Assembly: GCA_023420245.1 (NCBI GenBank)
Contig: JAEZWL010000062.1
Coordinates: forward strand, 1-16,417
Reading direction: 5' to 3'
DNA length: 16,417 bases
Source: Bacillota bacterium
GTDB lineage: Bacteria; Bacillota; Clostridia; Oscillospirales; Acutalibacteraceae
This document shows, one piece after another, positions 7,153-12,953 of the stretch. Under the pieces are notes generated by a model, which worked only from the letters and a program-made list of their open reading frames with translations, ran no database searches and was not told the DNA's origin. The translations under genes were made by a program, and so were the position numbers. Each line of letters begins with the position of its first letter. Within the stretch, counting starts at the first letter, position 1.

Positions 7153-7593
7153 TCAACAGCCCTGGCTGGTGAGATAGCGCTGATAATTCGTACTCAGCGC
7201 CAATAATCCGCTGCCCAGAACGATCCGCAGAAGCAATCCGTAAGAAAAAGTATGATCGGATAATACGGAAAACGAATCCTGGTTTAACATTAAAAAGACT
7301 GCAACCAAGAGAATCCAGCTGCCCAGAAAATAGATCAGATACTTATGCCACGGGATTTTTTCAATCTCGCTTTGGTTTCGTTCTGAAGCTTGTTTGTTTG
7401 GCTTCTTAGAAAATGTGCAAAGCCAAACGGAGAGGCTTGAAGTCAGAGCGGTTATGAAAATCAGCCGCAGCCAATAAACCGGGGGCGGGTTAACTTCATC
7501 GGCGACCAGATAAATAATAAGAAAATAGGATATCCATTGAGCCAGAAAACCTTTCAACCGGAATTTCCAAATATAGTTTACATTCTGTTTCAT
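7153..7593 (-). CDS. Small four-helix membrane protein, unknown function
   Basis: 146 residues from an ATG at 7593, 6 nt after GGAGG; an ATG four codons upstream overlaps that site and is unlikely. Hydrophobic helices lie at about 16-34, 41-60, 86-104 and 118-136, with a charged loop (FSKKPNKQASERNQSEIEK) between the second and third. It resembles small DUF-type membrane proteins of Clostridia, but I do not recognise a family. It is transcribed towards the cellulase gene and the two stop codons are directly adjacent (7150-7152 and 7153-7155), so the genes share no spacer and no terminator separates them. Confidence 0.65.
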   Translation of the reverse strand: MKQNVNYIWKFRLKGFLAQWISYFLIIYLVADEVNPPPVYWLRLIFITALTSSLSVWLCTFSKKPNKQASERNQSEIEKIPWHKYLIYFLGSWILLVAVFLMLNQDSFSVLSDHTFSYGLLLRIVLGSGLLALSTNYQRYLTSQGC

Positions 7594-7629
7594 AGATACC
7601 TCCATTAATCTTTTTCAAAAGTTATTGCT

Positions 7630-7657
7630 ATTATAACAGAACCATTCTATAATTCAA
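7630..7657 (-). promoter_or_regulatory. Promoter of the small membrane protein gene
   Basis: Minus strand TTGAAT (7657-7652), 16-nt spacer, TATAAT (7635-7630), 37 bases before the ATG at 7593. Confidence 0.6.
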
Positions 7658-7740
7658 CTTTTTGTATAAATGAAATTACTAATATTCATAACGAAATATA
7701 AAAGTCTTTATTCTAAGCATATTGTGGCTTGAATTTGATT

Positions 7741-7848
7741 GCTCCACAGAATTCTGGAGCGATGGCAAGGCTATCCCCCTCGAAAGGTATCTGATTGGTG
7801 CGGGCAGGACCATAAAAAGCATTGCATAGAAATATGCGGTGTTTTTTG
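7741..7848 (+). ncRNA. Structured leader with terminator hairpin upstream of the hydrogenase-sensor gene
   Basis: Consecutive pairings are visible: GCTCCA/TGGAGC (7741-7760), GATGGC/GCTATC (7761-7775, one G-T), CCT-CGAA-AGG (7778-7787), and a 10-bp hairpin GCATTGCATA/TATGCGGTGT (7819-7842, GAAA loop, three G-T pairs) followed by TTTTTT (7842-7847). The last is a rho-independent terminator on the plus strand. An upstream structured region ending in a terminator is typical of riboswitches or small RNAs, but I do not recognise a known class, and a separate promoter (7926-7954) serves the gene behind it, so this may be an independent small RNA. Confidence 0.45.
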
Positions 7849-7925
7849 TTTATTATAAATGAATAACGAATGCCTATACAAATTATTCTATAAACTTTGT
7901 TAAATTTATTTATCTATTAGTCGGA

Positions 7926-7954
7926 TTGTTTGGATTGTAATTTCGCATTATAAT
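7926..7954 (+). promoter_or_regulatory. Promoter of the hydrogenase-sensor gene
   Basis: TTGTTT (7926-7931), 17-nt spacer, TATAAT (7949-7954), with a second TATAAT directly behind (7955-7960). The transcript would start just before the gene and leave a very short leader. Confidence 0.5.
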
Positions 7955-7971
7955 TATAATATGAAAGAGAT

Positions 7972-9918
7972 ATGGGGGATATGGGTATGATGTCGAGTCC
8001 AATTACGGTTCTACAGAAAAAATGCGTCGGTTGCAACAAATGTATTAAGGTATGCCCGATTCTTGCTGCAAATGTATCCATTACGCAAAACGGTGAGAAC
8101 AAAGTTATTATTGACCGCGAAAGGTGCATAGCCTGCGGCGCCTGCATTAAAGCGTGCGAGCATGGCGCGCGAGTCTTTGTCGATGATACGGAGCAGTTTT
8201 TCTGCGCGCTGTCAGCGGGCGAGAAAATAGCGGTTATGGCGGCGCCGTCCATCATCGTCAATATACCGGATTACCAGCGCCTGTTTGGATATCTAAAATC
8301 GCTTGGTGCCACCGTGATCTATGATGTTTCGTTCGGCGCGGACATCACCACATGGGCATACCTGAAAGCGATGAAAAAGAATAAAATTTCCACCTTGATA
8401 TCGCAGCCCTGTCCGGTTGTGGTTAACTACATAGAAAAGTATCGTTCCGACCTGCTTGCGCAGCTTGCCCCGATTCATAGCCCTATGATGTGTACCGCCG
8501 TTTATTTGAAGAAATATCTGAACCTAAAAGAAAAAATTGCGTTTTTATCCCCTTGCATTGCCAAGAAGATTGAAATAGGCGATCCCGATACAAACGGTTA
8601 TATTTGTTATAATGTAACCTACCAGAGTCTTATGGATTACCTGAAGCAAAAGGGGATTGATTACAGCCGTTATGACCGGGCGGCGTTTGATAATCCGGGG
8701 GCGTCGCTCGGCGCGGCGTACAGCCTGCCGGGAGGGTTGAAAGCAAACGTCGAGGCGCGCAACGACAGGATTTCTGTGTTTCAGGTGGAAGGTGTTCTCA
8801 GCTTTTCCGAATATCTGAATGAATACCGAGGTCGCCTGAGTAAAAGGGAACCGGTTCCTAATCTGGTCGATATTTTAAACTGTGAGTGCGGATGCAATTT
8901 GGGAACGGCGACGTGCAGCAAAATGTCAAAATATGAAATCAGGGAACGCTTTGACGAGCTGATTCGGGAAAAGCAGCGTGAAAAAAGCGGGTTTAAACGA
9001 AAAACGGAGGCAATGGACGCGCTATTTGATAAAAAAATCAATCTGGAGGATTTTATGCGCGGCTACACGGCACAGACGCTGCCCGAAATTGTTGAGCCAA
9101 CGCCTCAGGAATATGAGGAGGCTTTCCACAGAATGCTTAAAACAACCACGGAGGGGCAGAATTTTAACTGTACCGCCTGTGGTTATCAGACCTGTAAAGA
9201 TATGGCAAAAATGATTTTTAACAAGGTAAATACCGAGGAGAACTGTATCTATTACATCAAGAAAAAGATTGATTTGGAGCTGGAAGAGCTGCAGCTGAAA
9301 AACAAGCAGATTGAGGATTCCATGGGGAAGGTTACGCTTTTGGTGGATGAAAAGCGTCTGGAAGCGGAGCACTTGAAGAAATTTACCGGTAATCTGCTGA
9401 ATAATATCGGGCAGGTAAACGAGAAGAATGAGGAAAGCTCACAATCAATCCAGAATATTGTATCGGAGCTGCAGAACATCGTTAATGTAACCGACCAGCT
9501 GAAAGACAATATCACGCAGATGAACGAAAAGATGGATCAGTTTAACAGTGAGACGAATGATATCGTTAAAATTTCAAGGCAGACCAGTATGCTTGCCTTA
9601 AACGCGGCGATAGAGGCTGCGCGTGCCGGAGAATACGGGCGTGGATTTGCCGTGGTTGCCGATGAGGTCAACGTTCTGGCAAAGCAGTCGAACCAGACGG
9701 CCCAGTCTACAAAAATCGGGCAGGAGCAGATGCTTTTGGCAATATCCGGAACTCTGAATATTTTTGATGCGCTGCAAAATAAAATAAACAGCATTAACAG
9801 TGATGTTATTCAAATTTCTTCCACCATTCGAGAAATCGAGGATAAAAGCAAGGCGATTGTAAAGGACTCGCAAAAGCTGCTTGACGCAAGCTCCAATAGT
9901 ACGGATTTGGCAATCTAA
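7972..9918 (+). CDS. [FeFe]-hydrogenase-like H-cluster protein fused to a methyl-accepting signalling domain
   Basis: 648 residues, no membrane segment, so a soluble cytoplasmic sensor. Domains in order: two [4Fe-4S] ferredoxin motifs (Cys18/21/24/28 and Cys52/55/58/62); an H-cluster domain at about 75-320 with altered signatures ISQPCP (Cys147), SPCIAKK (Cys195) and CECGCNLGTATC (Cys304/Cys308); an Fe-S domain NCTACGYQTC (Cys400/403/408/425); a coiled coil (about 430-530); and a chemotaxis signalling tip MLALNAAIEAARAGEYGRGF (540-559), then VVADEV. The H-cluster cysteines are kept but the flanks differ from catalytic hydrogenases, as in sensory group C/D enzymes. The likely role is sensing H2 or redox state and signalling to CheA, which is inference. 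Several ATGs lie close together (7972, 7981, 7987, 7990); GGGGG at 7974-7978 favours 7987. Confidence 0.85.
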   Translation: MGDMGMMSSPITVLQKKCVGCNKCIKVCPILAANVSITQNGENKVIIDRERCIACGACIKACEHGARVFVDDTEQFFCALSAGEKIAVMAAPSIIVNIPDYQRLFGYLKSLGATVIYDVSFGADITTWAYLKAMKKNKISTLISQPCPVVVNYIEKYRSDLLAQLAPIHSPMMCTAVYLKKYLNLKEKIAFLSPCIAKKIEIGDPDTNGYICYNVTYQSLMDYLKQKGIDYSRYDRAAFDNPGASLGAAYSLPGGLKANVEARNDRISVFQVEGVLSFSEYLNEYRGRLSKREPVPNLVDILNCECGCNLGTATCSKMSKYEIRERFDELIREKQREKSGFKRKTEAMDALFDKKINLEDFMRGYTAQTLPEIVEPTPQEYEEAFHRMLKTTTEGQNFNCTACGYQTCKDMAKMIFNKVNTEENCIYYIKKKIDLELEELQLKNKQIEDSMGKVTLLVDEKRLEAEHLKKFTGNLLNNIGQVNEKNEESSQSIQNIVSELQNIVNVTDQLKDNITQMNEKMDQFNSETNDIVKISRQTSMLALNAAIEAARAGEYGRGFAVVADEVNVLAKQSNQTAQSTKIGQEQMLLAISGTLNIFDALQNKINSINSDVIQISSTIREIEDKSKAIVKDSQKLLDASSNSTDLAI

Positions 9919-9924
9919 AAGGAT

Positions 9925-9960
9925 AAGCCGGGGAAAGAGGTTTTCTTTCTTCGGCTTTCA
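9925..9960 (+). terminator. Hairpin terminator after the hydrogenase-sensor gene
   Basis: AAGCCGGGGAAAG (9925-9937) pairs with CTTTCTTCGGCTT (9945-9957) over 13 bp including two G-T pairs, starting 7 bases after the stop codon. The T-run is short, so termination may be partial. Confidence 0.6.
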
Positions 9961-10003
9961 TCAACAGAGGCAGTATTATTAAGGTTCCCCCGCACAAAAA
10001 AGC

Positions 10004-10032
10004 TTGACATTTCACCTGGTATTTCATATAAT
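10004..10032 (+). promoter_or_regulatory. tRNA-Pro promoter
   Basis: TTGACA (10004-10009), 17-nt spacer, TATAAT (10027-10032): a full-consensus promoter as expected for a stable RNA gene. Confidence 0.85.
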
Positions 10033-10088
10033 TATAAAGCTGTTCGTACGCAGGTATTCTAAAAAGCGGATGGTAAAAGTGAAATCGT

Positions 10089-10165
10089 CGAGGTGTAACT
10101 CAGCTTGGTAGAGTGCTTGGTTTGGGACCAAGATGCCGCAGGTTCGAACCCTGTCACCTCGACCA
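10089..10165 (+). tRNA. tRNA-Pro (anticodon TGG)
   Basis: The acceptor stem CGAGGTG/CACCTCG closes a full cloverleaf. The anticodon stem CTTGG/CCAAG holds loop TTTGGGA with anticodon TGG at 10123-10125. The T-arm is GCAGG-TTCGAAC-CCTGT, the discriminator is A, and CCA is encoded (10163-10165). Confidence 0.95.
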
Positions 10166-10168
10166 AAA

Positions 10169-10206
10169 ACGGGAATTCGGTTCTGAGAACCGGATTCCCG
10201 TTTTTT
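10169..10206 (+). terminator. Rho-independent terminator after tRNA-Pro
   Basis: A 15-bp stem (10169-10183 with 10187-10201, one T-G pair, 3-base loop) is followed by a run of T to 10206. It directly follows the encoded CCA. Confidence 0.9.
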
Positions 10207-10409
10207 CCTTGCAGTGGCGGGTGAAGAAACTGTAAAGAGCACCATTCAGGGAATTGCTTGCCAGCTCCGGCATCTTAAAGTGCTGAGAATAAAAAGAAAT
10301 TACTGATTCAGCCGATATTAAAAAACGCCGCGCAGAGTTCAAATGTTTTATTCTCCTCGGGAGGATTCTTTCTATTAATATAATAAGTGCTATTTTATAA
10401 ATGTAAACG

Positions 10410-10434
10410 ATAACCCCACATCTTGAGGGGTTAT
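10410..10434 (+). promoter_or_regulatory. Perfect 8-bp hairpin just upstream of the hydrolase-GNAT ribosome site
   Basis: ATAACCCC (10410-10417) and GGGGTTAT (10427-10434) flank a 9-base loop, 6 bases before AAGGAG. No T-run follows, so it is not a terminator; it could be an operator or an RNA element influencing initiation. A TATAAT at 10379-10384 lies upstream but lacks a clear -35. The rest of the 10207-10409 gap holds only a short TCCTC/GAGGA repeat near 10354. Confidence 0.35.
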
Positions 10435-10451
10435 AAAAAGGAGACCTTCGC

Positions 10452-11621
10452 ATGAGGGAAGAAAGATTTAAAATTGATAACATCCCGGCTGTGCTGTATG
10501 GTGAGCCGAGTGATAAGCTGTATCTTTTCATCCATGGTAAATGCGGACGCAAGGAAGAAGGCGGCGCTTTCGCAGAAATTGTGTGCCCCAGGGGCTGGCA
10601 GGTGCTTGCCATTGACCTTCCTGAGTATGGAGAGCGTCAGGGCGCCGAGCTTCACTTCGACCCTTGGCATGTCGTGCCGGAGCTGCGTTCAGTGCTGGCG
10701 TATGCCCGGCGACGCTGGGGCAATATTTCTCTGCGGGCTACCAGTATCGGCGCGTGGTTTTCCATGCAGGCCTTTGCAGGAGAGCTGCTGGAACGGGCGC
10801 TGTTTGTTTCTCCGGTACTGGATATGGAAAAGCTCATTGGCAATATGATGCTCTGGGCGGGTGTGGACGAAAAGCGGCTTCAAGCCGAGCAGGAGATTCG
10901 CACCAGCTTTGGGGAAACCCTGTCTTGGCTTTACCTTCAATATGCAAAAGAATATCCCGTCACCGCTTGGAACATAAACACAGTTATCCTCTATGCGGGC
11001 AGAGACAACCTCACCGACCGTGTCACGGTGGATGAATTCGTCCGCCGCTTCGACTGCGGACTGACTGTTATGGAGGAAGGCGAGCATTGGTTTCACACTC
11101 CCGAGCAGCTGGCTGTTTTATCGGACTGGGAGGAAGAGCAGACCGGACTAACAAAAACAGTAGGAGTAATAAAAATCACACACGCTACCGCTGCGGATAT
11201 TGACAGCTGGATGAAGCTGGTGCGGCGAATGCGCAATCTGTTTCCCGGGTTGGAAACAGAACAGGCGCTGTCAGATCACAGAAAGACGGTTTTGAAATTC
11301 ATAGATGCAAACGGTGCGATTTGTGCAAAAGACAGGAATCAGATTGTAGGAGCTCTGCTGTTTTCTCCATCCGAAAATATGCTGTGTTATTTAGCGGTGG
11401 ATGATTGCTATCAGCGGCGGCATATTGCGCAGAAACTTGTCAGCTGTATTCTGTCGCTCGCCGATCCGGAAAAGGATATTACGGTAACGACATACCGGGA
11501 GGATGATCCGAACGGCACCGCGGCCAGAGCTTTTTATCAACATTTGGGCTTCGAACCAGGCGCGCTGACAGAGGAGTTTGGAAGCCCGGTGCAGGTTTTT
11601 ACTCTGAAACGGCAAAGTTGA
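10452..11621 (+). CDS. Alpha/beta hydrolase fused to a GNAT acetyltransferase
   Basis: 389 residues; AGGAG lies 8 nt before the ATG. Residues 1-230 look like a small alpha/beta hydrolase: LYLFIHGK (oxyanion loop, His29), VLAIDLPEYGER, a nucleophile elbow ATSIGAW with Ser98, Asp185 in ILYAGRDNLTDR and His212 in GEHWFH, a complete Ser-Asp-His set. The elbow lacks the usual first glycine (Ala96 instead). Residues about 238-389 start anew with IKITHATAADIDSWMKLV, a GNAT N-terminus, with YLAVDDCYQRRHIAQKLV as acetyl-CoA motif A (the usual glycine of RxxGIA is His324) and AARAFYQHLGFEPG as motif B. The two halves are normally separate proteins. Substrates are unknown. A deformylase gene follows 38 bp later, probably in the same operon. 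Confidence 0.8.
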   Translation: MREERFKIDNIPAVLYGEPSDKLYLFIHGKCGRKEEGGAFAEIVCPRGWQVLAIDLPEYGERQGAELHFDPWHVVPELRSVLAYARRRWGNISLRATSIGAWFSMQAFAGELLERALFVSPVLDMEKLIGNMMLWAGVDEKRLQAEQEIRTSFGETLSWLYLQYAKEYPVTAWNINTVILYAGRDNLTDRVTVDEFVRRFDCGLTVMEEGEHWFHTPEQLAVLSDWEEEQTGLTKTVGVIKITHATAADIDSWMKLVRRMRNLFPGLETEQALSDHRKTVLKFIDANGAICAKDRNQIVGALLFSPSENMLCYLAVDDCYQRRHIAQKLVSCILSLADPEKDITVTTYREDDPNGTAARAFYQHLGFEPGALTEEFGSPVQVFTLKRQS

Positions 11622-11659
11622 GCACACATGACGCTCTTTCGATAAATGGAGGACTCTCA

Positions 11660-12070
11660 ATGATTCGTGAAATTTGCAGAGACGAAATGTTCCTTGCGCA
11701 GAAGGCAGAGCCTGCCACTCAGGCTGACTTACCTGTAGCGGGGGATTTATTGGACACTTTAGTCGCCCACAAGGATGGCTGCGTGGGTATGGCGGCGAAT
11801 ATGATCGGCGTTAACAAGCGTATTATTGCCTTTGACAATGAAGGCAGCGATGTGGTCATGTTTAACCCGGAGATTGTGAAAAAATCGGAGCCCTACGAAA
11901 CGAAGGAAGGCTGTCTTTCCCTGACCGGCACCCGAAAGACAAAGCGTTGGAAATCCATCAAGGTGCGGTATCAAAACGCAAGCTTTCAAACTCGCCTCAA
12001 GACCTTCGGCGGCTGGACAGCGCAAATCATCCAACACGAAATTGATCACTGCGAGGGGACTGTTATCTGA
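11660..12070 (+). CDS. Short peptide deformylase-like metallohydrolase
   Basis: 136 residues from the ATG at 11660, preceded by GGAGGA at about 6 nt; a TTG 14 codons upstream overlaps the previous stop and is not used. Peptide deformylase removes the N-formyl group from new proteins. The metal site is complete: EGCLS (Cys85) and HEIDH (His126, Glu127, His130). Motif I reads GMAANMIG instead of GLAAxQIG, so the usual substrate- and water-contacting Gln is Asn47. It ends right after HEIDHCEGTVI and lacks the C-terminal helix of type 1 enzymes, which typically have 150-190 residues. This is probably a second, divergent copy; the main def gene would be elsewhere, or it acts on other formylated substrates. 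Co-transcribed with the hydrolase-GNAT gene. Confidence 0.82.
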   Translation: MIREICRDEMFLAQKAEPATQADLPVAGDLLDTLVAHKDGCVGMAANMIGVNKRIIAFDNEGSDVVMFNPEIVKKSEPYETKEGCLSLTGTRKTKRWKSIKVRYQNASFQTRLKTFGGWTAQIIQHEIDHCEGTVI

Positions 12071-12111
12071 GGAACAGAATAAATGTATATGAGTAATTTG
12101 AGCAACGCAAA

Positions 12112-12276
12112 CTAGTCCTCTGTAACGCCCAATTCAGATGGATATTGGCAGTCTATTTTGAACAATACTGCGTTGTCGTCAATCGGAATACGTACAGTAT
12201 TCCTCAATCCTCCGCCTTGCCTTGCTCAAAATATCCTTGCCACTATTCTATTATTTTAGATGTTACAGAGTACTAG
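12112..12276. mobile_element. 165-bp palindromic MITE-like element
   Basis: The ends CTAGTCCTCTGTAAC (12112-12126) and GTTACAGAGTACTAG (12262-12276) are inverted copies with one mismatch, and the homology continues imperfectly inward to a central palindrome GGAATACGTACAGTATTCC (12184-12202). The whole stretch is thus one long imperfect inverted repeat without coding capacity. A TA at both ends (12113-12114 and 12274-12275) fits a TA target duplication as made by IS630/Tc1-type transposases. It sits 40 bases behind the deformylase stop and would form a large hairpin in RNA, possibly ending that operon. Confidence 0.65.
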
Positions 12277-12353
12277 ACGGATATTAAAAAACAGCTTAGG
12301 GGCATACGACGTTTTACTTATGTTCGCGTTGTGACGGCTTTTTTCAAAAAGCC

Positions 12354-12382
12354 TTGACATTCGGTAAATTACATGTTATTAT
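12354..12382 (+). promoter_or_regulatory. Promoter of the tRNA-Thr/tRNA-Tyr operon
   Basis: TTGACA (12354-12359), 17-nt spacer, TATTAT (12377-12382) with an upstream TG (extended -10). An AT-rich inverted repeat GGCTTTTT/AAAAAGCC (12336-12353) directly precedes the -35. Confidence 0.75.
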
Positions 12383-12401
12383 ACTTAAGCGCTGTAAAAA
12401 T

Positions 12402-12477
12402 GCTGGCGTAGCTCAGTTGGTAGAGCAGCTGATTTGTAATCAGCAGGTCGGGGGTTCAAGTCCGTCTGCCAGCTCCA
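12402..12477 (+). tRNA. tRNA-Thr (anticodon TGT)
   Basis: Acceptor stem GCTGGCG/TGCCAGC (last pair G-T), anticodon stem GCTGA/TCAGC with loop TTTGTAA and anticodon TGT at 12435-12437, T-loop TTCAAGT, encoded CCA (12475-12477). Confidence 0.95.
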
Positions 12478-12514
12478 GACAAAAGGAGCTTTGCAAAAGC
12501 AAAGTTCTATATAT

Positions 12515-12600
12515 GGGAGAGTTCCCGAGTGGCCAAAGGGGGCAGACTGTAAATCTGTTGCTTTATAGCTTCGATGGTCCGAATCCATCCTCTCCCACCA
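12515..12600 (+). tRNA. tRNA-Tyr (anticodon GTA)
   Basis: Acceptor stem GGGAGAG/CTCTCCC, anticodon loop CTGTAAA with GTA at 12549-12551, a long variable arm as in class II tRNAs, discriminator A and encoded CCA (12598-12600). It lies 37 bases behind tRNA-Thr and is probably co-transcribed. Confidence 0.95.
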
Positions 12601-12605
12601 AATGA

Positions 12606-12638
12606 AACCCGCATGTTTCCTAGAACCATGCGGGTTTT
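12606..12638 (+). terminator. Rho-independent terminator of the tRNA operon
   Basis: AACCCGCATG (12606-12615) pairs perfectly with CATGCGGGTT (12627-12636) and is followed by TT, 5 bases after the tRNA-Tyr CCA. Confidence 0.85.
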
Positions 12639-12659
12639 GCTATGCTCGGAAAGCCCAAG

Positions 12660-12706
12660 CTAAAAGACGATACCCCGGAACAGAATGGACTGGTTCGGGG
12701 TATCGT
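12660..12706 (-). terminator. Strong hairpin, terminator on the minus strand
   Basis: ACGATACCCCG (12667-12677) and CGGGGTATCGT (12696-12706) pair over 11 bp, extended by AAC/GTT inside. On the minus strand the hairpin is followed by CTTTTAG; on the plus strand there is no T-run. It is therefore oriented to end a minus-strand transcript coming from about 12.8 kb. Confidence 0.55.
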
Positions 12707-12715
12707 TATGTCATC

Positions 12716-12799
12716 TCACTTGATACAATCGTCCACATCGGAATGATACATTGAGAGCATCTTAATGGTATCCAACGGTATCCACGAGGCAATGCGCAT
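12716..12799 (-). other. Minus-strand mini-ORF (27 codons) ahead of the terminator
   Basis: ATG at 12799 to TGA at 12716 encodes MRIASWIPLDTIKMLSMYHS then DVDDCIK. Its only support is its position directly before a terminator of the same orientation; a clear ribosome site is lacking. It may be the tail of a decayed gene from before the right-hand cassette arrived. The remaining bases to 12900 show no feature I can name. Confidence 0.25.
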
Positions 12800-12902
12800 A
12801 AGTATTCACACTACTGAGAAGTTCAGTTTGTGATTTTAATTTCATATTACTTTGTTAAATCAACAATTTCAACACATGTGTAGAAAATACAGTAATAACA
12901 TA

Positions 12903-12930
12903 TTGACATTCTTAATATTTGTGGTACAAT
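12903..12930 (+). promoter_or_regulatory. Promoter of the AAA ATPase gene
   Basis: TTGACA (12903-12908), 16-nt spacer, TACAAT (12925-12930) preceded by TGG (extended -10). It decides the start of the following gene, since a longer frame open from 12852 would begin upstream of the promoter. Confidence 0.75.
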
Positions 12931-12953
12931 ATTCCAAGAAAGGGGAGAATTTA

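Noticed and set aside
10024..10245. Minus-strand frame with a plausible-looking peptide (GDRVRTCGILVPNQ)
   Set aside because: This is the familiar false translation of the antisense of a tRNA-Pro gene.
12354..12605. Plus-strand frame reading AGVAQLVEQLICNQQVGG
   Set aside because: It is a translation through tRNA-Thr and tRNA-Tyr, a well-known artefact; the minus-strand frame there is likewise false.
12852..12953. N-terminal extension of the ATPase frame
   Set aside because: It would include the promoter; the ATG at 12954 has the ribosome site and matches the family's N-terminus.
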